A stretch of 64,000 nucleotides of DNA from assembly GCF_004331485.1 (NCBI RefSeq), contig NZ_SJKD01000011.1, positions 62,001 to 126,000 on the forward strand, read 5' to 3'. A program made the translations under genes and the position numbers. A model generated the notes under the pieces. That model worked only from the letters and a program-made list of their open reading frames with translations. It made no database searches and had not been told where the DNA came from. The stretch is from Kribbella capetownensis. Lineage in GTDB: Bacteria; Actinomycetota; Actinomycetes; Propionibacteriales; Kribbellaceae. Below are positions 36,212 to 45,960 of this stretch, one piece after another. Each line of letters starts with the position of its first letter. The first letter of the stretch is position 1.

Positions 36212-36625
36212 GTGACCGAGAGCCCGATGCCATTCCCAGTGCCTGTCCCGCATCAGCAGTCCTCGCAGCGGCTGCCCGGCGGACCGGTCCTCGTGACCAT
36301 CGGCGACATCTCCGTGGAGCAGTTCCGGATCGTCAGCCCGGCGGGGGTGTTGCCTACGCGTGGGGCGAACTGGTGGGCGATGGACATGTCGCGGACGGAG
36401 GAGCGGATCCCGGGCTGGGCGATCGCGTTGGCCATCGTCTTCGCGTTGGCCTGCCTGCTCGGCTTGTTGTTCCTGTTGTGCAAGGAGCGTACGACGACCG
36501 GGTTCGTGCAGGTCAGCGTTCAGAGTGGCGGCCGCACGCACACCACCCACGTCCGGGTGAGCTCCGCGCACCAGGCTGCCGATGTGCTTGCTCGCGTGAA
36601 CTACGCGCGGACCGTCTGCCTGTGA
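36212..36625 (+). CDS. Single-helix membrane protein, unknown function
   Basis: 137 residues. A beta-rich N-terminal region (VLVTIGDISVEQFRIVSPAG), one transmembrane helix (WAIALAIVFALACLLGLLFL) and a short C-terminal region with Thr/Val strands (GFVQVSVQSGGRTHTTHVRV). I do not recognise the family with confidence. Start GTG 36212 has TACGCT ending 6 nt upstream. Terminated by a hairpin shared with pstB. Confidence 0.7.
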   Translation: MTESPMPFPVPVPHQQSSQRLPGGPVLVTIGDISVEQFRIVSPAGVLPTRGANWWAMDMSRTEERIPGWAIALAIVFALACLLGLLFLLCKERTTTGFVQVSVQSGGRTHTTHVRVSSAHQAADVLARVNYARTVCL

Positions 36626-36633
36626 AACGGCGA

Positions 36634-36659
36634 ACGGCCGCCGCGAGAGCGGCGGCCGT
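36634..36659. terminator. Bidirectional terminator at the 3' end of the pst operon
   Basis: ACGGCCGCCGC (36634-36644) and GCGGCGGCCGT (36649-36659) form an 11-bp perfect stem with a GAGA loop, a stable tetraloop. Confidence 0.92.
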
Positions 36660-36677
36660 GCCGTTGGGTGGAACGGG

Positions 36678-37454
36678 TCAGCCGAAGCGGCCGGTGATGT
36701 AGTCCTCGGTGGCCTTCTCGGTCGGGTTGGAGAAGATCTGCTTGGTCGCGCCCATCTCGATCAGCCGGCCGGGCTTGCCGGTCGCGGCCAGGTTGAAGAA
36801 CGCGGTCTGGTCCGAGACCCGGGCCGCCTGCTGCATGTTGTGCGTGACGATGACCACGGTGAACCGGTCCTTCAGCTGCTCGATCAGGTCCTCGATCGCC
36901 AGCGTGGAGATCGGGTCCAGCGCCGAGCACGGCTCGTCCATCAAGATCACCTCGGGCTCGACCGCGATCGCCCGGGCGATGCACAGCCGCTGCTGCTGAC
37001 CACCGGACAGACCCGCGCCCGGCTTGTCCAGGCGGTCCTTGACCTCGTTCCACAGGTTCGCGCCGTGCAAGGACTTCTCCACCGTCTCGGTGAGCCGCTT
37101 GCGGTCCTTGACGCCGTTCAGCTTCAGCCCGGACGCGACGTTGTCGAAGATCGACATCGTCGGGAACGGGTTCGGCCGCTGGAACACCATGCCGACCACC
37201 CGGCGGACGGCGACCGGGTCGATGCCGGAGCCGTACAGGTCCTGCTGGTCCAGCAGCACCTTGCCCTCGACCCGGGCGCCGGGGATCACCTCGTGCATCC
37301 GGTTCAGGGTCCGCAGATAGGTGGACTTGCCGCACCCGGACGGACCGATGAACGCGGTGACCGAGCGGGGCTCGATCGTCATCGACACGTCCTCGACGGC
37401 CTTGAAGTCGCCGTAGTAGACGTTGAGGCCACTGACCTCGATGCGCTTGGCCAT
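36678..37454 (-). CDS. pstB: Phosphate ABC transporter ATP-binding protein PstB
   Basis: 258 residues. Walker [18 protein letters not shown] near residue 37, signature [14 protein letters not shown] near 149, Walker [14 protein letters not shown], and the PstB-typical [17 protein letters not shown]. It powers high-affinity phosphate import with PstA and PstC. Last gene of pstSCAB, 22 bp after pstA. No phoU lies next to it, unlike in many genomes. Confidence 0.98.
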   Translation of the reverse strand: MAKRIEVSGLNVYYGDFKAVEDVSMTIEPRSVTAFIGPSGCGKSTYLRTLNRMHEVIPGARVEGKVLLDQQDLYGSGIDPVAVRRVVGMVFQRPNPFPTMSIFDNVASGLKLNGVKDRKRLTETVEKSLHGANLWNEVKDRLDKPGAGLSGGQQQRLCIARAIAVEPEVILMDEPCSALDPISTLAIEDLIEQLKDRFTVVIVTHNMQQAARVSDQTAFFNLAATGKPGRLIEMGATKQIFSNPTEKATEDYITGRFG

Positions 37455-37476
37455 ATCGACTCAGAACCTCTCGTGA

Positions 37477-38397
37477 CTATTTCGACTTGACGGCGCTGAA
37501 CCGGGCAACGAACCGGGCCAGCAGATTGAGTGCCAGGACAAGGAGGATCAGGGTGAGTGCCGCCGCCCAGACCCGGTCCGCGGCCGGCTGCAGCGCCAGT
37601 TCGGTCCGGTCCTGGTTGATCATCGTCGGCAGCGCGCCCATGAACCCGTCGAACGGATTCAGGTTGATGTTCTTGGAGTAGCCGACCAGGATCAGCAGCG
37701 GCGCGGTCTCACCCATCACCCGGGCCAGGCCGAGCATCACGCCGGTGATGATGCCGCCGAACGCGGTCGGCACGACCACCTTGAGGATCGTCTTCCACTT
37801 CGGTACGCCGAGTGCGTACGACGCTTCCCGTAACTCGTCCGGGACGAGTTTCAGCATCTCCTCGGTCGAGCGCAGGACGACGGGCAGCATCAGCAGTACC
37901 AGCGACAGCGACACCGCGAACCCGACCCGGTTGAAGCCGAAGATCGTGATCCAGACCGCGTAGATGAACAGCGCGGCGACGATCGACGGGACACCGGTGA
38001 GGATGTCGATCATGAAGCTGACCGCCCGGGCCAGCCGGGTGCCCTTGCCGTACTCGACCAGGTAGATCGCGCCGAGGATGGCGATCGGGACCGCGATCAC
38101 GGCCGTGATCAGGCCCATGATCAGGGTGCCCATGATCGCGTGGTAGGCGCCGCCGCCCTCGCGCCGGACGGTGATCCCGCGCTGCGACTCGCTCCACCAG
38201 CCGGCGTCGAACAGCAGGTGGTAGCCCTTGCTGACGACGGTCCACAGAATCCAGATCAGCGGGATCATCGCGAGCACGAAGGCGAGCGTGATCAGCACGG
38301 TGGCGAGCGTGTTCTTGAAGGCCCGCGCGCCCGATTTCCCGGTCAGGTCCAGCGCCTGCCCGTCGTACGCCGGTTTGTTGGCTGCAAGCGTGGTCAC
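37477..38397 (-). CDS. pstA: Phosphate ABC transporter permease PstA
   Basis: 306 residues with six membrane helices and the permease EAA loop region (REASYALGVPKWKTILKVVV). LTGVPSIVAALFIYAVW is characteristic of PstA. Start GTG 38397 overlaps the pstC TGA (GTGA), so translation is coupled. Confidence 0.96.
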   Translation of the reverse strand: MTTLAANKPAYDGQALDLTGKSGARAFKNTLATVLITLAFVLAMIPLIWILWTVVSKGYHLLFDAGWWSESQRGITVRREGGGAYHAIMGTLIMGLITAVIAVPIAILGAIYLVEYGKGTRLARAVSFMIDILTGVPSIVAALFIYAVWITIFGFNRVGFAVSLSLVLLMLPVVLRSTEEMLKLVPDELREASYALGVPKWKTILKVVVPTAFGGIITGVMLGLARVMGETAPLLILVGYSKNINLNPFDGFMGALPTMINQDRTELALQPAADRVWAAALTLILLVLALNLLARFVARFSAVKSK

Positions 38398-39479
38398 GCT
38401 ACGGCTCCTTCCTTCGCGGCGGCTCCGCCGGCGCTGCGGTTGCGTCGTGTCCGCTTCCCGCCCGGTCCGCTGCGGGCGACGATGAGCCGGGCCGCGGAGT
38501 TGACCAGGAACGTCACCACGAACAGCACCAGGCCGGCCGCGATGTAGGCGCCGGTCTTCTCCGGCGAGTCGAACTCGGCGGCGTTGTTGGCGATCTTCGA
38601 CGCGAAGGTCTCGCCACCGGCGAAGATCGACGAGTTCCACGGGTCGTTGGCGTTCGGCACCGACAGAATGATCAGCACCGCGACGGTCTCACCGAGCGCC
38701 CGGCCCAGGCCGAGCATCGAGGCACTCACCACGCCGGACCGGCCGTACGGCAGCACAGCCATCCGGATCATCTCCCACTTCGTCGCCCCGAGGGCGAGTG
38801 CGCCCTCGCGATGCGCGACCGGGGTCTGGGTGAAGATCTCCCGGCTGATCGCGGTGACGACCGGCAGGATCATGATGGCCAGTACGACGGATGCGGTGAA
38901 CACCACGCCGACGTTGTCGCCCGGCGGCTTCTCGAACAGCGGCAGCCAGCCGAGCGCGGCGGCCAGACCGTTGATCACCGGCCGCAGGATCGGTGCGAAG
39001 AACAGGATGCCCCACAGGCCGTAGATGATCGACGGGACCGCGGCGAGCAGGTCGACCGCGTGCGCGACCGGCGTGGCCAGCCGCTTCGGCGCGTAGTACG
39101 TGACGAACAGCGCGACCCCGACCGCGATCGGGACCGCGATGATCATCGCGATGATCGAGCTGATCACGGTGGTGTAGAACATCGCCGCGATGCCGAACCG
39201 GGGCTGGTCGCCGCCGGGCTCCCAGATCCGGGAGAAGAGGAAGCTGCTCTGGTCGTCGGCCAGTGCCGGGATCGCCAGCGCCAGCAAGAAGATGCCGACG
39301 AACGAGACGATCGCGATCACCAGGGCGCCGGAGCCGTGCGCCAGGCTGCTGAACAGCCGGTCGCCGAGGTGGCCGACCGGGCCGAGATCGAGCTTCGGTC
39401 CCGCCTGGTCGCCGGTTGCCGCCACGGCGGCGGGTTCCGCCGGCCGGCCGGGCGGTTCCGTACCGTCTGGACTACTCAT
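38394..39479 (-). CDS. pstC: Phosphate ABC transporter permease PstC
   Basis: 361 residues. A 45-residue Pro/Ala-rich N-terminus precedes six helices. LLAAVPSIIYGLWGILFFAP and REGALALGATKWEMIRMAVL identify PstC. It forms the channel with PstA. It follows pstS after 161 bp that contain an attenuator-like hairpin. Confidence 0.96.
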   Translation of the reverse strand: MSSPDGTEPPGRPAEPAAVAATGDQAGPKLDLGPVGHLGDRLFSSLAHGSGALVIAIVSFVGIFLLALAIPALADDQSSFLFSRIWEPGGDQPRFGIAAMFYTTVISSIIAMIIAVPIAVGVALFVTYYAPKRLATPVAHAVDLLAAVPSIIYGLWGILFFAPILRPVINGLAAALGWLPLFEKPPGDNVGVVFTASVVLAIMILPVVTAISREIFTQTPVAHREGALALGATKWEMIRMAVLPYGRSGVVSASMLGLGRALGETVAVLIILSVPNANDPWNSSIFAGGETFASKIANNAAEFDSPEKTGAYIAAGLVLFVVTFLVNSAARLIVARSGPGGKRTRRNRSAGGAAAKEGAVA

Positions 39480-39564
39480 CGATGGTGCTCCAAGCGCCTT
39501 GGTCGTGGGGTCGGGTCCGGACTGAGAATCACGCCGGTCCCGCTCCCGGGTCCGACGAGGCGAA

Positions 39565-39601
39565 GCCCCGGCCGCTTCCGATGACTCGGACCGGCCGGGG
39601 C
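39565..39601 (-). terminator. Hairpin between pstS and pstC, likely attenuator
   Basis: GCCCCGGCCG (39565-39574) pairs with CGGCCGGGGC (39592-39601), capped by TCCGA/TCGGA. Placed inside the operon after pstS, it would stop part of the transcripts so that the binding protein is made in excess over the permeases. Confidence 0.75.
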
Positions 39602-39640
39602 TCGCATCAGTGCTGCTTCGTCGTCAGCTGATCGACTGAC

Positions 39641-40753
39641 TCAGCTGATCGACTGGATGGCCGCGTCGACCTTGGTCCGGATCTCCTCCGGCAGCGGCGC
39701 GTAGTTCAGGTCGGTCAGCGACGCCTGGCCGTCCTTGCTCGAGAAGTAGGTCAGGAAGCTCTTCACCAGCGCGGTCTTCTCGGCCGGCAGACCCTTGGTG
39801 CAGGCGATCTCGTAGGTGACCAGGATGATCGGGTAGGCGCCCGCCTCCTTGGTCGCGTAGTCCAGCTTCAGCGCCAGGTCCGAGCCGGTACCGGCCGGCT
39901 TCGCGGCGGCCAGCGCCTTGCCGGCGGACTCGGCCGTCAGCTCGATCGGGGTGCCCGAGCCGTTGTCGATCTGGGCGATGCCGAGCTTGTTGTCGACGGC
40001 GTACGACCACTCGACGTAGGTGATCGAGTTCTTGGTGCTCTTCACGCCCTCGGCCACACCCGCGGACTTCTCCTTGCCGGCACCCGTGCCGGTCCACTTC
40101 TTGGCCGGCTCACCGGTCCAGGCACCGGCGCCGGAGGCGGCCAGGTACTTGGAGAAGTTCTCGGTGGTGCCGGACTCGTCGGAGCGGAAGAACACCGAGA
40201 TCGGAGCCGACGGCAGAGTGGCGCCCGAGTTCAGCTTGGCGATCGCCGGGTCGTTCCAGGTCTTGATGGTGCCCTGGAAGATCTTGGCGGCGGTCGGGCC
40301 GTCCAGGACCAGCTTGTCCAGGCCCTCGACGTTGTAGGCGATCGCGACCGGGCCGATGACCATCGGCAGGTCGACGGCCGCGTTGTTCGCGCAGCGCTTC
40401 GTGGCCGCGGTCATCTCCTCGGGCTTGAGGGCCGAGTCGGAGCCGGCGAAGTCGACCTGCGACGCGTTGAACTGCTTGATGCCCGCACCGGAACCGGTCG
40501 GGTTGTAGTTCACCGTGACGTCGGCGCACTTCTCGTTGTACTTGCTGATGACCTCGTCGATGGCGTTCTTCTGCGCCGAGGAACCCTCGGCGTTCAGGGT
40601 GCCCTGCGGGCAGTCGGCGGCGGCCGAGGAATCCGAGCTGCTCGGGTTCGAGGAGCCGGACGGCTCCGGGTCACTGCCACAGGCGCTCAGAGCGAGCACA
40701 CCGAGGGATGCCACGGCGACGGAGCCGACGCGGAGCAGACGATTGACGGACAC
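39641..40753 (-). CDS. pstS: Phosphate-binding lipoprotein PstS
   Basis: 370 residues. Lipoprotein signal ending LALSAC (Cys near 25), Ser-rich linker, then the PstS fold: LNAEGSSAQKNAIDEV, VNYNPTGSGAGIKQF (phosphate loop), QVDFAGSDSAL and FRSDESGTTENFSKYL. It captures phosphate outside the membrane. GTG start 40753 with AAGGG upstream. First gene of the operon, under a PHO box. A 15-bp sequence at its 3' end is repeated just after the stop. Confidence 0.97.
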   Translation of the reverse strand: MSVNRLLRVGSVAVASLGVLALSACGSDPEPSGSSNPSSSDSSAAADCPQGTLNAEGSSAQKNAIDEVISKYNEKCADVTVNYNPTGSGAGIKQFNASQVDFAGSDSALKPEEMTAATKRCANNAAVDLPMVIGPVAIAYNVEGLDKLVLDGPTAAKIFQGTIKTWNDPAIAKLNSGATLPSAPISVFFRSDESGTTENFSKYLAASGAGAWTGEPAKKWTGTGAGKEKSAGVAEGVKSTKNSITYVEWSYAVDNKLGIAQIDNGSGTPIELTAESAGKALAAAKPAGTGSDLALKLDYATKEAGAYPIILVTYEIACTKGLPAEKTALVKSFLTYFSSKDGQASLTDLNYAPLPEEIRTKVDAAIQSIS

Positions 40754-40832
40754 GAGAGTGTTGCCCTTCTGCGGGAATCAGACTTCTGAACTTCCACAGA
40801 CGGTAGGGAGACCAGGTGACCGACCGGTCCGT

Positions 40833-40854
40833 CGCCGGTGAACGACCGGTGAAC
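40833..40854 (-). promoter_or_regulatory. PHO box upstream of pstS
   Basis: On the minus strand, GTTCACCGGTC (40854-40844) is followed directly by GTTCACCGGCG (40843-40833), two near-identical 11-nt PhoP-binding units. TACCGT (40805-40800) downstream is a candidate -10. Additional single GTTCACC-like copies occur on the minus strand near 40909 and 40994. Confidence 0.88.
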
Positions 40855-41008
40855 GATTCCAATAGCGTGTGCGACGGTTGGCGTGCCGCCAGGCGGCCAG
40901 CAGGTGAACTGCGTTAAGAGCCGTGACTCTGCGTAGAACCAAACGCTCGTTGGCCCACATTTCGGTGACGCTGGGCACACCGCCGCAGGTGAACAACCGG
41001 CGTCTGGT

Positions 41009-41482
41009 TCAGCTGGAGAAATCCTCCGGGGCCACGCCGTCGAGGAACTGGCGGAAGCGTTCGAGCTCGGCCTGCTCCTCCTCCGGCGTCGCCACGCCGG
41101 CTTCGCGGAGCACCTGTTCGGTACAACGGATCGGCGTACCGAGCCGGACCGCGAGGGCGACCGAGTCGCTCGGCCGCGCGGAGACCCGGGCACCGTTGCC
41201 GAGGACAAGTTCGGCGTAGAAGACCGCGTCGCGCAACTCGACGATCTCGACCGCCTCGATCTGCACGCCGAAGGCCTCGATCAGGTCGCGCATCAGGTCG
41301 TGGGTGAGCGGACGCGACGGGCGCAGGCCCTGCTCCTCGTAGGCGATCGCGGTCGCCTCGACCGAGCCGATCGAGATCGGCAGGTAGCGGTAGCCCTCGG
41401 TCTCGCGCAGCATCATCACCGGGGCCCGGTTGGGCGATTCCATCCGGATCCCGATCAGTGTCAGTTCTCGCATCATCGTCAT
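41009..41482 (-). CDS. Bifunctional nuclease / DUF151 family protein
   Basis: 157 residues. DUF151 landmarks are PVMMLRETEGYRYLPISIG, RPLTHDLMRDLIEAFG and ARPSDSVALAVRLGTPI. Homologues are cytosolic and some show nuclease activity in plants; the bacterial role is unclear. GAGGAG precedes the ATG. It lies upstream of pstS on the same strand, but the PHO promoter lies between. Confidence 0.9.
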   Translation of the reverse strand: MTMMRELTLIGIRMESPNRAPVMMLRETEGYRYLPISIGSVEATAIAYEEQGLRPSRPLTHDLMRDLIEAFGVQIEAVEIVELRDAVFYAELVLGNGARVSARPSDSVALAVRLGTPIRCTEQVLREAGVATPEEEQAELERFRQFLDGVAPEDFSS

Positions 41483-41634
41483 GGTGCGCCCCGAACCTCT
41501 CCTCAGACCGGCACCCGGTGGGGCGCCGGTTCCTCGGTAGGAACATACCCGGCACTACCAGTGTCACCCCGATGCCCCAGCCGCTGTGCCTGGATCGTCA
41601 CCGAGCCGTGCCCGGGGTGTGTCAACGATCACGG

Positions 41635-42513
41635 TCAGGGGGCGCTGAAGCGCTCGTGCACCAGCTGCCCGTCGGCCAGTTGGTGCGCCACCACGAAGGC
41701 GCCGGGGGAGAACTTGCCCACCCTCAGCCCCAGCTCGCGGGCCAGCGCCGGGAGCACCGGCCGGTGCGAGCAGACGGCCGTCACCTTGCCCTGTTTCCAG
41801 GCCCGGTCCGCCAGTCCACGGATCCCGTCCGGATCGGCGTCGTACCCACGCTCGGAGATCTCCGGCCACAGGTGCATGTGCCGTCCGATCGAAGCGGCGT
41901 ACGGCGTGAGGGTCGCGGCGCACCGCTCCGCATCGCTGCTGATCACCCGGTCCACTCCCAGGGCGGCCAGTACGTCGGTCAGCCGCTCGGCAACCGCCGT
42001 ACCGGTGTCGTTGAGCGGTCTGTTGGTGTCTTTGCCGTCCCAGTCCTTGCGCTTCACCGCCTCGGCGTGGCGGACCAGGACGAGGGTGGCGACGACCGGG
42101 ATCACCCGGTCGAGGTTGTCCAGGATGTCCACGTCGCGCGGGTAGCTGAGCTTGGTGCGGGCCTTGTCCACCGGCAGCCAGGCGACCTCGTCCACCTCGT
42201 CGTTGGGGCGGAAGTCGCCGTCGTCGACCGGTGTGGCGGACCAGTAGTGCACCAGCTTCGGCGCGGTCCCGCCGTTCTTGCGGACCGTGTAGCGCTGCAC
42301 GCCGACCGGTGGGCCGAGCACGACCCGGAGTCCCGTCTCCTCCTCGACCTCGCGGGCGGCCGCACGCAGGACATGCTCGTGCTGATTCAGTTTCCCCTTG
42401 GGCAGGGACCAGTCGTCGTACCGGGGACGGTGCACCAGCAGCACCTGCCGGGTGTCGCGGCGCTCGCGCCACACGACACCACCCGCGGCGATGACCGTCG
42501 CCGGGTTGCTCAT
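41635..42513 (-). CDS. Nudix hydrolase fused to histidine phosphatase (MutT1-like)
   Basis: 292 residues in two domains. Nudix box: LPKGKLNQHEHVLRAAAREV followed by EEETGL (residues about 37-62). Histidine-phosphatase domain from about 142: LVLVRHAEAVKRKDW with the RHA catalytic triad and a late His in VCSHRPVLP. This matches mycobacterial MutT1, which removes 8-oxo-GTP and related or diadenosine polyphosphate products. Start ATG 42513 lies 9 bp after the ppk stop and has TAGGCT ending 6 nt before it, so it may have both read-through and its own promoter. Confidence 0.92.
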   Translation of the reverse strand: MSNPATVIAAGGVVWRERRDTRQVLLVHRPRYDDWSLPKGKLNQHEHVLRAAAREVEEETGLRVVLGPPVGVQRYTVRKNGGTAPKLVHYWSATPVDDGDFRPNDEVDEVAWLPVDKARTKLSYPRDVDILDNLDRVIPVVATLVLVRHAEAVKRKDWDGKDTNRPLNDTGTAVAERLTDVLAALGVDRVISSDAERCAATLTPYAASIGRHMHLWPEISERGYDADPDGIRGLADRAWKQGKVTAVCSHRPVLPALARELGLRVGKFSPGAFVVAHQLADGQLVHERFSAP

Positions 42514-42522
42514 GATGTCAGC

Positions 42523-44718
42523 CTAGGTAATCGGGTCAGCGGTTCTGCGTCGGCCACGCGTGGCGATGAGTCTTTCCTGCAAGTCGCGCAGCGGCTCTCC
42601 GTCCGGTCCGGTCAGTTTCGCCTGCCAGGTGTCGTCGGCCTGCAGCCACCACGACTGGGTGTCCTCGTCGAGCGCGAGGTCGAAGAGCTCGTCGAGCTCG
42701 GCGATGTGGTCCTGCTGCTTCAGTTGCACCAGCACCTCGACCCGGCGGTCCAGGTTGCGATGCATCAGGTCGGCCGAACCGATCCACACCTCAGGTTCAC
42801 CGCCGTTCTCGAAGTAGAACACCCGGCTGTGCTCGAGGAACCGGCCCAGGATGCTGCGCACCTGGATGTTCTCGGACAGGCCGGGGATACCGGGCCGGAG
42901 CGTGCAGATGCCGCGGATCCACAGCTCGATCGGTACGCCGGCCTGCGACGCCCGGTACAGCGCGTCGCAGAGGGCCTCGTCGACCAGGCTGTTCACCTTG
43001 ATCCGGACCTTCGCGGGCCGGCCGGCCAGGTGGTGCTGCACCTCGCGCTCGATCCGCTCCATCAGGCCCCGCCGCACCGACTGGGGTGCGACCAGGATCC
43101 GCCGGTAGCCCGAGCTGCGGCCGAAGCCGGACAGGTGGTTGAACAGGTGGGCGATGTCCTCGGTGACCACGCGGTCGCTCGTGAGCAGGCCGAGGTCCTC
43201 GTACAGCCTGGCGGTCTTGGGGTGGTAGTTGCCCGTGCCGATGTGGACGTAGCGGCGCAGGCCGTCCGGCTCGTCACGCACCACCATCGACAGCTTGCAG
43301 TGGGTCTTGAGGCCGATCACGCCGTACACCACATGGCAGCCGGCGTGCTCGAGCTGACGGGCCCACTTGATGTTCGCCTGCTCGTCGAAGCGGGCCTGGA
43401 TCTCCACCAGCACCAGCACCTGCTTGCCCGCCTCGGCCGCGTCGATCAGCGCGTCCACGATCGGGGAGTCACCCGACGTCCGGTAGAGCGTTTGCTTGAT
43501 CGCCAGCACATGCGGATCCGCGGCGGCCTGCTCGATGAACCGCTGCACGCTGGTCGAGAACGAGTCGTACGGGTGGTGCACCAGTACGTCGCGCTGCTTC
43601 AGGGCGACGAACATGTCCGCCGGGTTGGCCGTCTCCACCTCCGCCAGGTGCGGGTGGGTGGAGGGCACGAAACCGGGGTACTTCAGCTCGGCCCGGTCCA
43701 GCCCGGCGATGTTGAACAGGCCACGCAGGTCCAGCGGGCCGGGCAGCTCGAACACCTCCGCAGCGGTGACGCCAAGCTCCGACAGCAGCAGCGCCTTCAC
43801 CTGCGGGTCGATCGACTCCTCCACCTCGAGCCGGACCGGCGGACCGAACCGGCGGCGCAGCAGCTCCTTCTCGAGCGCGGCCAGCAGGTTCTCGGCGTCG
43901 TCCTCCTCGACCTCCAGGTCCTCGTTGCGGGTGACCCGGAAGGTGTGGTGCTGGGTGACCTCCATGCCGGGGAACAGCTGTCCCAGGTGGGTCGCGATGA
44001 CATCCTCGAGCGGGACGAACCGGCCCTCGGCGACCTGCACGAACCGCGGCAGCAGCGGCGGCACCTTGACCCGGGCGAAGTGGTCGCCGCCGGTGTCGGG
44101 GTTGCGGACCACGACCGCCAGGTTCAGCGACAGGCCGGAGATGTAGGGGAACGGGTGCGACGGGTCGACCGCCAGCGGTGTCAGCACCGGGAAGATGCGC
44201 TCCCGGAAGAACTGGGTCATCTCCTCGCGCTCACTTTGCGCGAGCTCCTCCCAGCGCAGGATGTCGATGCCCTGCTCGGTCAGCGCCGGCTGGACCGCCT
44301 TCCGCCAGGTCTCCGCGTGCCGGTCCATCAGCTCTCGGCTGCGGGCCAGGCTGCGGTCGAGCACCTCGCGCGGGAGCAGGCCACTGGCCGCCTTCACCGC
44401 GACACCCGCCGCGATGCGACGCTTCAGACCGGCGATCCGGACCATGTAGAACTCGTCCAGGTTGTTGGCGAAGATGGCCAGGAACTTGGCCCGCTCGAGC
44501 AGCGGGATCCGGTCGTTCTCGGCCAGCTCGAGAACGCGCTGGTTGAACGCGAGCCAGCTCAACTCGCGATCGGAAAAACGGTCTTCCGGGAGGTCGCCGG
44601 CCGCCGTGATGTCGTACGGCGGCTCGACGTCGTACTCCCGGTTGTGGGACGCCAGCAAGTCTCCTGCCACGTTGTCCAGCATCCCACCCTTTGGTGAACG
44701 GGAGGTAGCCACGGGCAT
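42523..44718 (-). CDS. ppk1: Polyphosphate kinase 1
   Basis: 731 residues, full length. Domains in order: N-terminal ([20 protein letters not shown]), middle head region, then C1/C2 with the catalytic phosphohistidine segment [17 protein letters not shown] and [18 protein letters not shown]. It makes polyphosphate from ATP at the membrane. Placement beside pst and pit genes fits a phosphate-storage role. No PHO box is visible in its short upstream region. Confidence 0.97.
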   Translation of the reverse strand: MPVATSRSPKGGMLDNVAGDLLASHNREYDVEPPYDITAAGDLPEDRFSDRELSWLAFNQRVLELAENDRIPLLERAKFLAIFANNLDEFYMVRIAGLKRRIAAGVAVKAASGLLPREVLDRSLARSRELMDRHAETWRKAVQPALTEQGIDILRWEELAQSEREEMTQFFRERIFPVLTPLAVDPSHPFPYISGLSLNLAVVVRNPDTGGDHFARVKVPPLLPRFVQVAEGRFVPLEDVIATHLGQLFPGMEVTQHHTFRVTRNEDLEVEEDDAENLLAALEKELLRRRFGPPVRLEVEESIDPQVKALLLSELGVTAAEVFELPGPLDLRGLFNIAGLDRAELKYPGFVPSTHPHLAEVETANPADMFVALKQRDVLVHHPYDSFSTSVQRFIEQAAADPHVLAIKQTLYRTSGDSPIVDALIDAAEAGKQVLVLVEIQARFDEQANIKWARQLEHAGCHVVYGVIGLKTHCKLSMVVRDEPDGLRRYVHIGTGNYHPKTARLYEDLGLLTSDRVVTEDIAHLFNHLSGFGRSSGYRRILVAPQSVRRGLMERIEREVQHHLAGRPAKVRIKVNSLVDEALCDALYRASQAGVPIELWIRGICTLRPGIPGLSENIQVRSILGRFLEHSRVFYFENGGEPEVWIGSADLMHRNLDRRVEVLVQLKQQDHIAELDELFDLALDEDTQSWWLQADDTWQAKLTGPDGEPLRDLQERLIATRGRRRTADPIT

Positions 44719-44775
44719 GTCCGAATCCCAGCCGGTACCGCCCTGGACCGGCCGCTGTTGCTAGCGTCTCGCCTT

Positions 44776-45831
44776 GTGAACCCACGACTGGACTCGCTGC
44801 TCGGCTCCGCGGTGTCCGCCGTACAGGCGAACGCGGTCAAGCCGCTGTACGCGCTGCCGACGGCCGTCCGGAGGCGGCTGGCCGGTGCACCGATCCAGAT
44901 CGACGGCAACACCCTCGACCCCGAGGTGCAGCTGCTCCTGCGCGCCGACGGTTTGTTGCCAAGCACAACGAAATCGGACGTGGCCACGGCCCGTGCGCAT
45001 CTGCGTACGGCGTGCAAACTGGTCGCCGGCAACCCGCGGGAACTACACCGTGTGACCGAGCTCACCGTCCGCGGTGCCGATGGCCAGCTCGGCGCCCGCC
45101 TGTATGTGCCCAAGGACGCCGGCCGTGGGCTGCTCGTGTTCCTCCACGGCGGCGGCTGGGTCGTCGGCGATCTCGACACCCACGACTGTCTGTGCCGGGC
45201 GCTGGCCGACGAGGCCGGTATCCGGATCCTCTCGGTGGACTACCGCCTCGCCCCGGAGGCGCCGGCGCCCACGGCCGCCGAGGACGCCATCGCGGCCTTC
45301 ACCTGGGCGGTCGACCACGCCGAGGACCTCGGAGTCGATCCGGCCCTGGTCGCTGTCGGCGGCGACAGTGCCGGCGGCAACCTGGCCGCCGTGGTCGCCC
45401 AGCAGTGCGTCAGCCGCGACCTCCCACGTCCGGCGCTCCAGGTCCTCCTCTATCCGGGGCTCGACCTCGTCCACCGTCGCCCCAGCCGGGACCTGTTCCC
45501 GGACGGCTTCATCATCACCGAGCACGACATCATCTGGTACCGGGACCACTACACCCCTGACCCCGGGGTCAGGCCGGACCCGCTGGTCTCGCCCATCCTG
45601 GCTCCCGACCTCACCGGTCTGGCCCCCACCTACATCGCCACCGGCGGCTTCGATCCCCTCCGCGATGACGGCAACGAGTACGCCGATGCCCTGAAGTCAG
45701 CCGGCGTCGAGGTCACCCACATCTGCCACAGAGGGCTGACCCACGGCTTCATGAATCTCCTCGCCGTCCCCGGCGCGGTCCAGGAGGCACGCGCTCACCT
45801 CACCGATCACCTCAGGGCCGTGCTCCGCTGA
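44776..45831 (+). CDS. Alpha/beta hydrolase (hormone-sensitive lipase family)
   Basis: 351 residues. The oxyanion motif is LLVFLHGGGWVVGDLDTHD, the nucleophile elbow is VGGDSAGGNLAAVV, and the C-terminal part has PTYIATGGFDPLRDDG (acid) and CHRGLTHGFMNL (His). It is an esterase or lipase acting on short esters. Start GTG 44776 is preceded by TAGCGT at 8 nt. Divergent from ppk1. Confidence 0.92.
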   Translation: MNPRLDSLLGSAVSAVQANAVKPLYALPTAVRRRLAGAPIQIDGNTLDPEVQLLLRADGLLPSTTKSDVATARAHLRTACKLVAGNPRELHRVTELTVRGADGQLGARLYVPKDAGRGLLVFLHGGGWVVGDLDTHDCLCRALADEAGIRILSVDYRLAPEAPAPTAAEDAIAAFTWAVDHAEDLGVDPALVAVGGDSAGGNLAAVVAQQCVSRDLPRPALQVLLYPGLDLVHRRPSRDLFPDGFIITEHDIIWYRDHYTPDPGVRPDPLVSPILAPDLTGLAPTYIATGGFDPLRDDGNEYADALKSAGVEVTHICHRGLTHGFMNLLAVPGAVQEARAHLTDHLRAVLR

Positions 45832-45845
45832 TCGATGGTTGGGGG

Positions 45846-45891
45846 CCAGGAGCCGCCCGGCTGGGGGGTAAGAGGCACGGACGGCTCCTGG
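45846..45891. terminator. Terminator between hydrolase and mshD
   Basis: CCAGGAGCCG (45846-45855) and CGGCTCCTGG (45882-45891), perfect 10-bp stem with a long 26-nt loop, between convergent genes. Confidence 0.7.
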
Positions 45892-45960
45892 TTGATGGTG
45901 TGACGTGTCCGGCCGCGGTTTATGACGCGATGTGAGCCGGCGACTTCGCTGTGACGTCAT

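Noticed and set aside
41458-44697. 1079-codon plus-strand open frame
   Set aside because: Antisense shadow of DUF151, MutT1-like and ppk1 genes, each of which has clear motifs.
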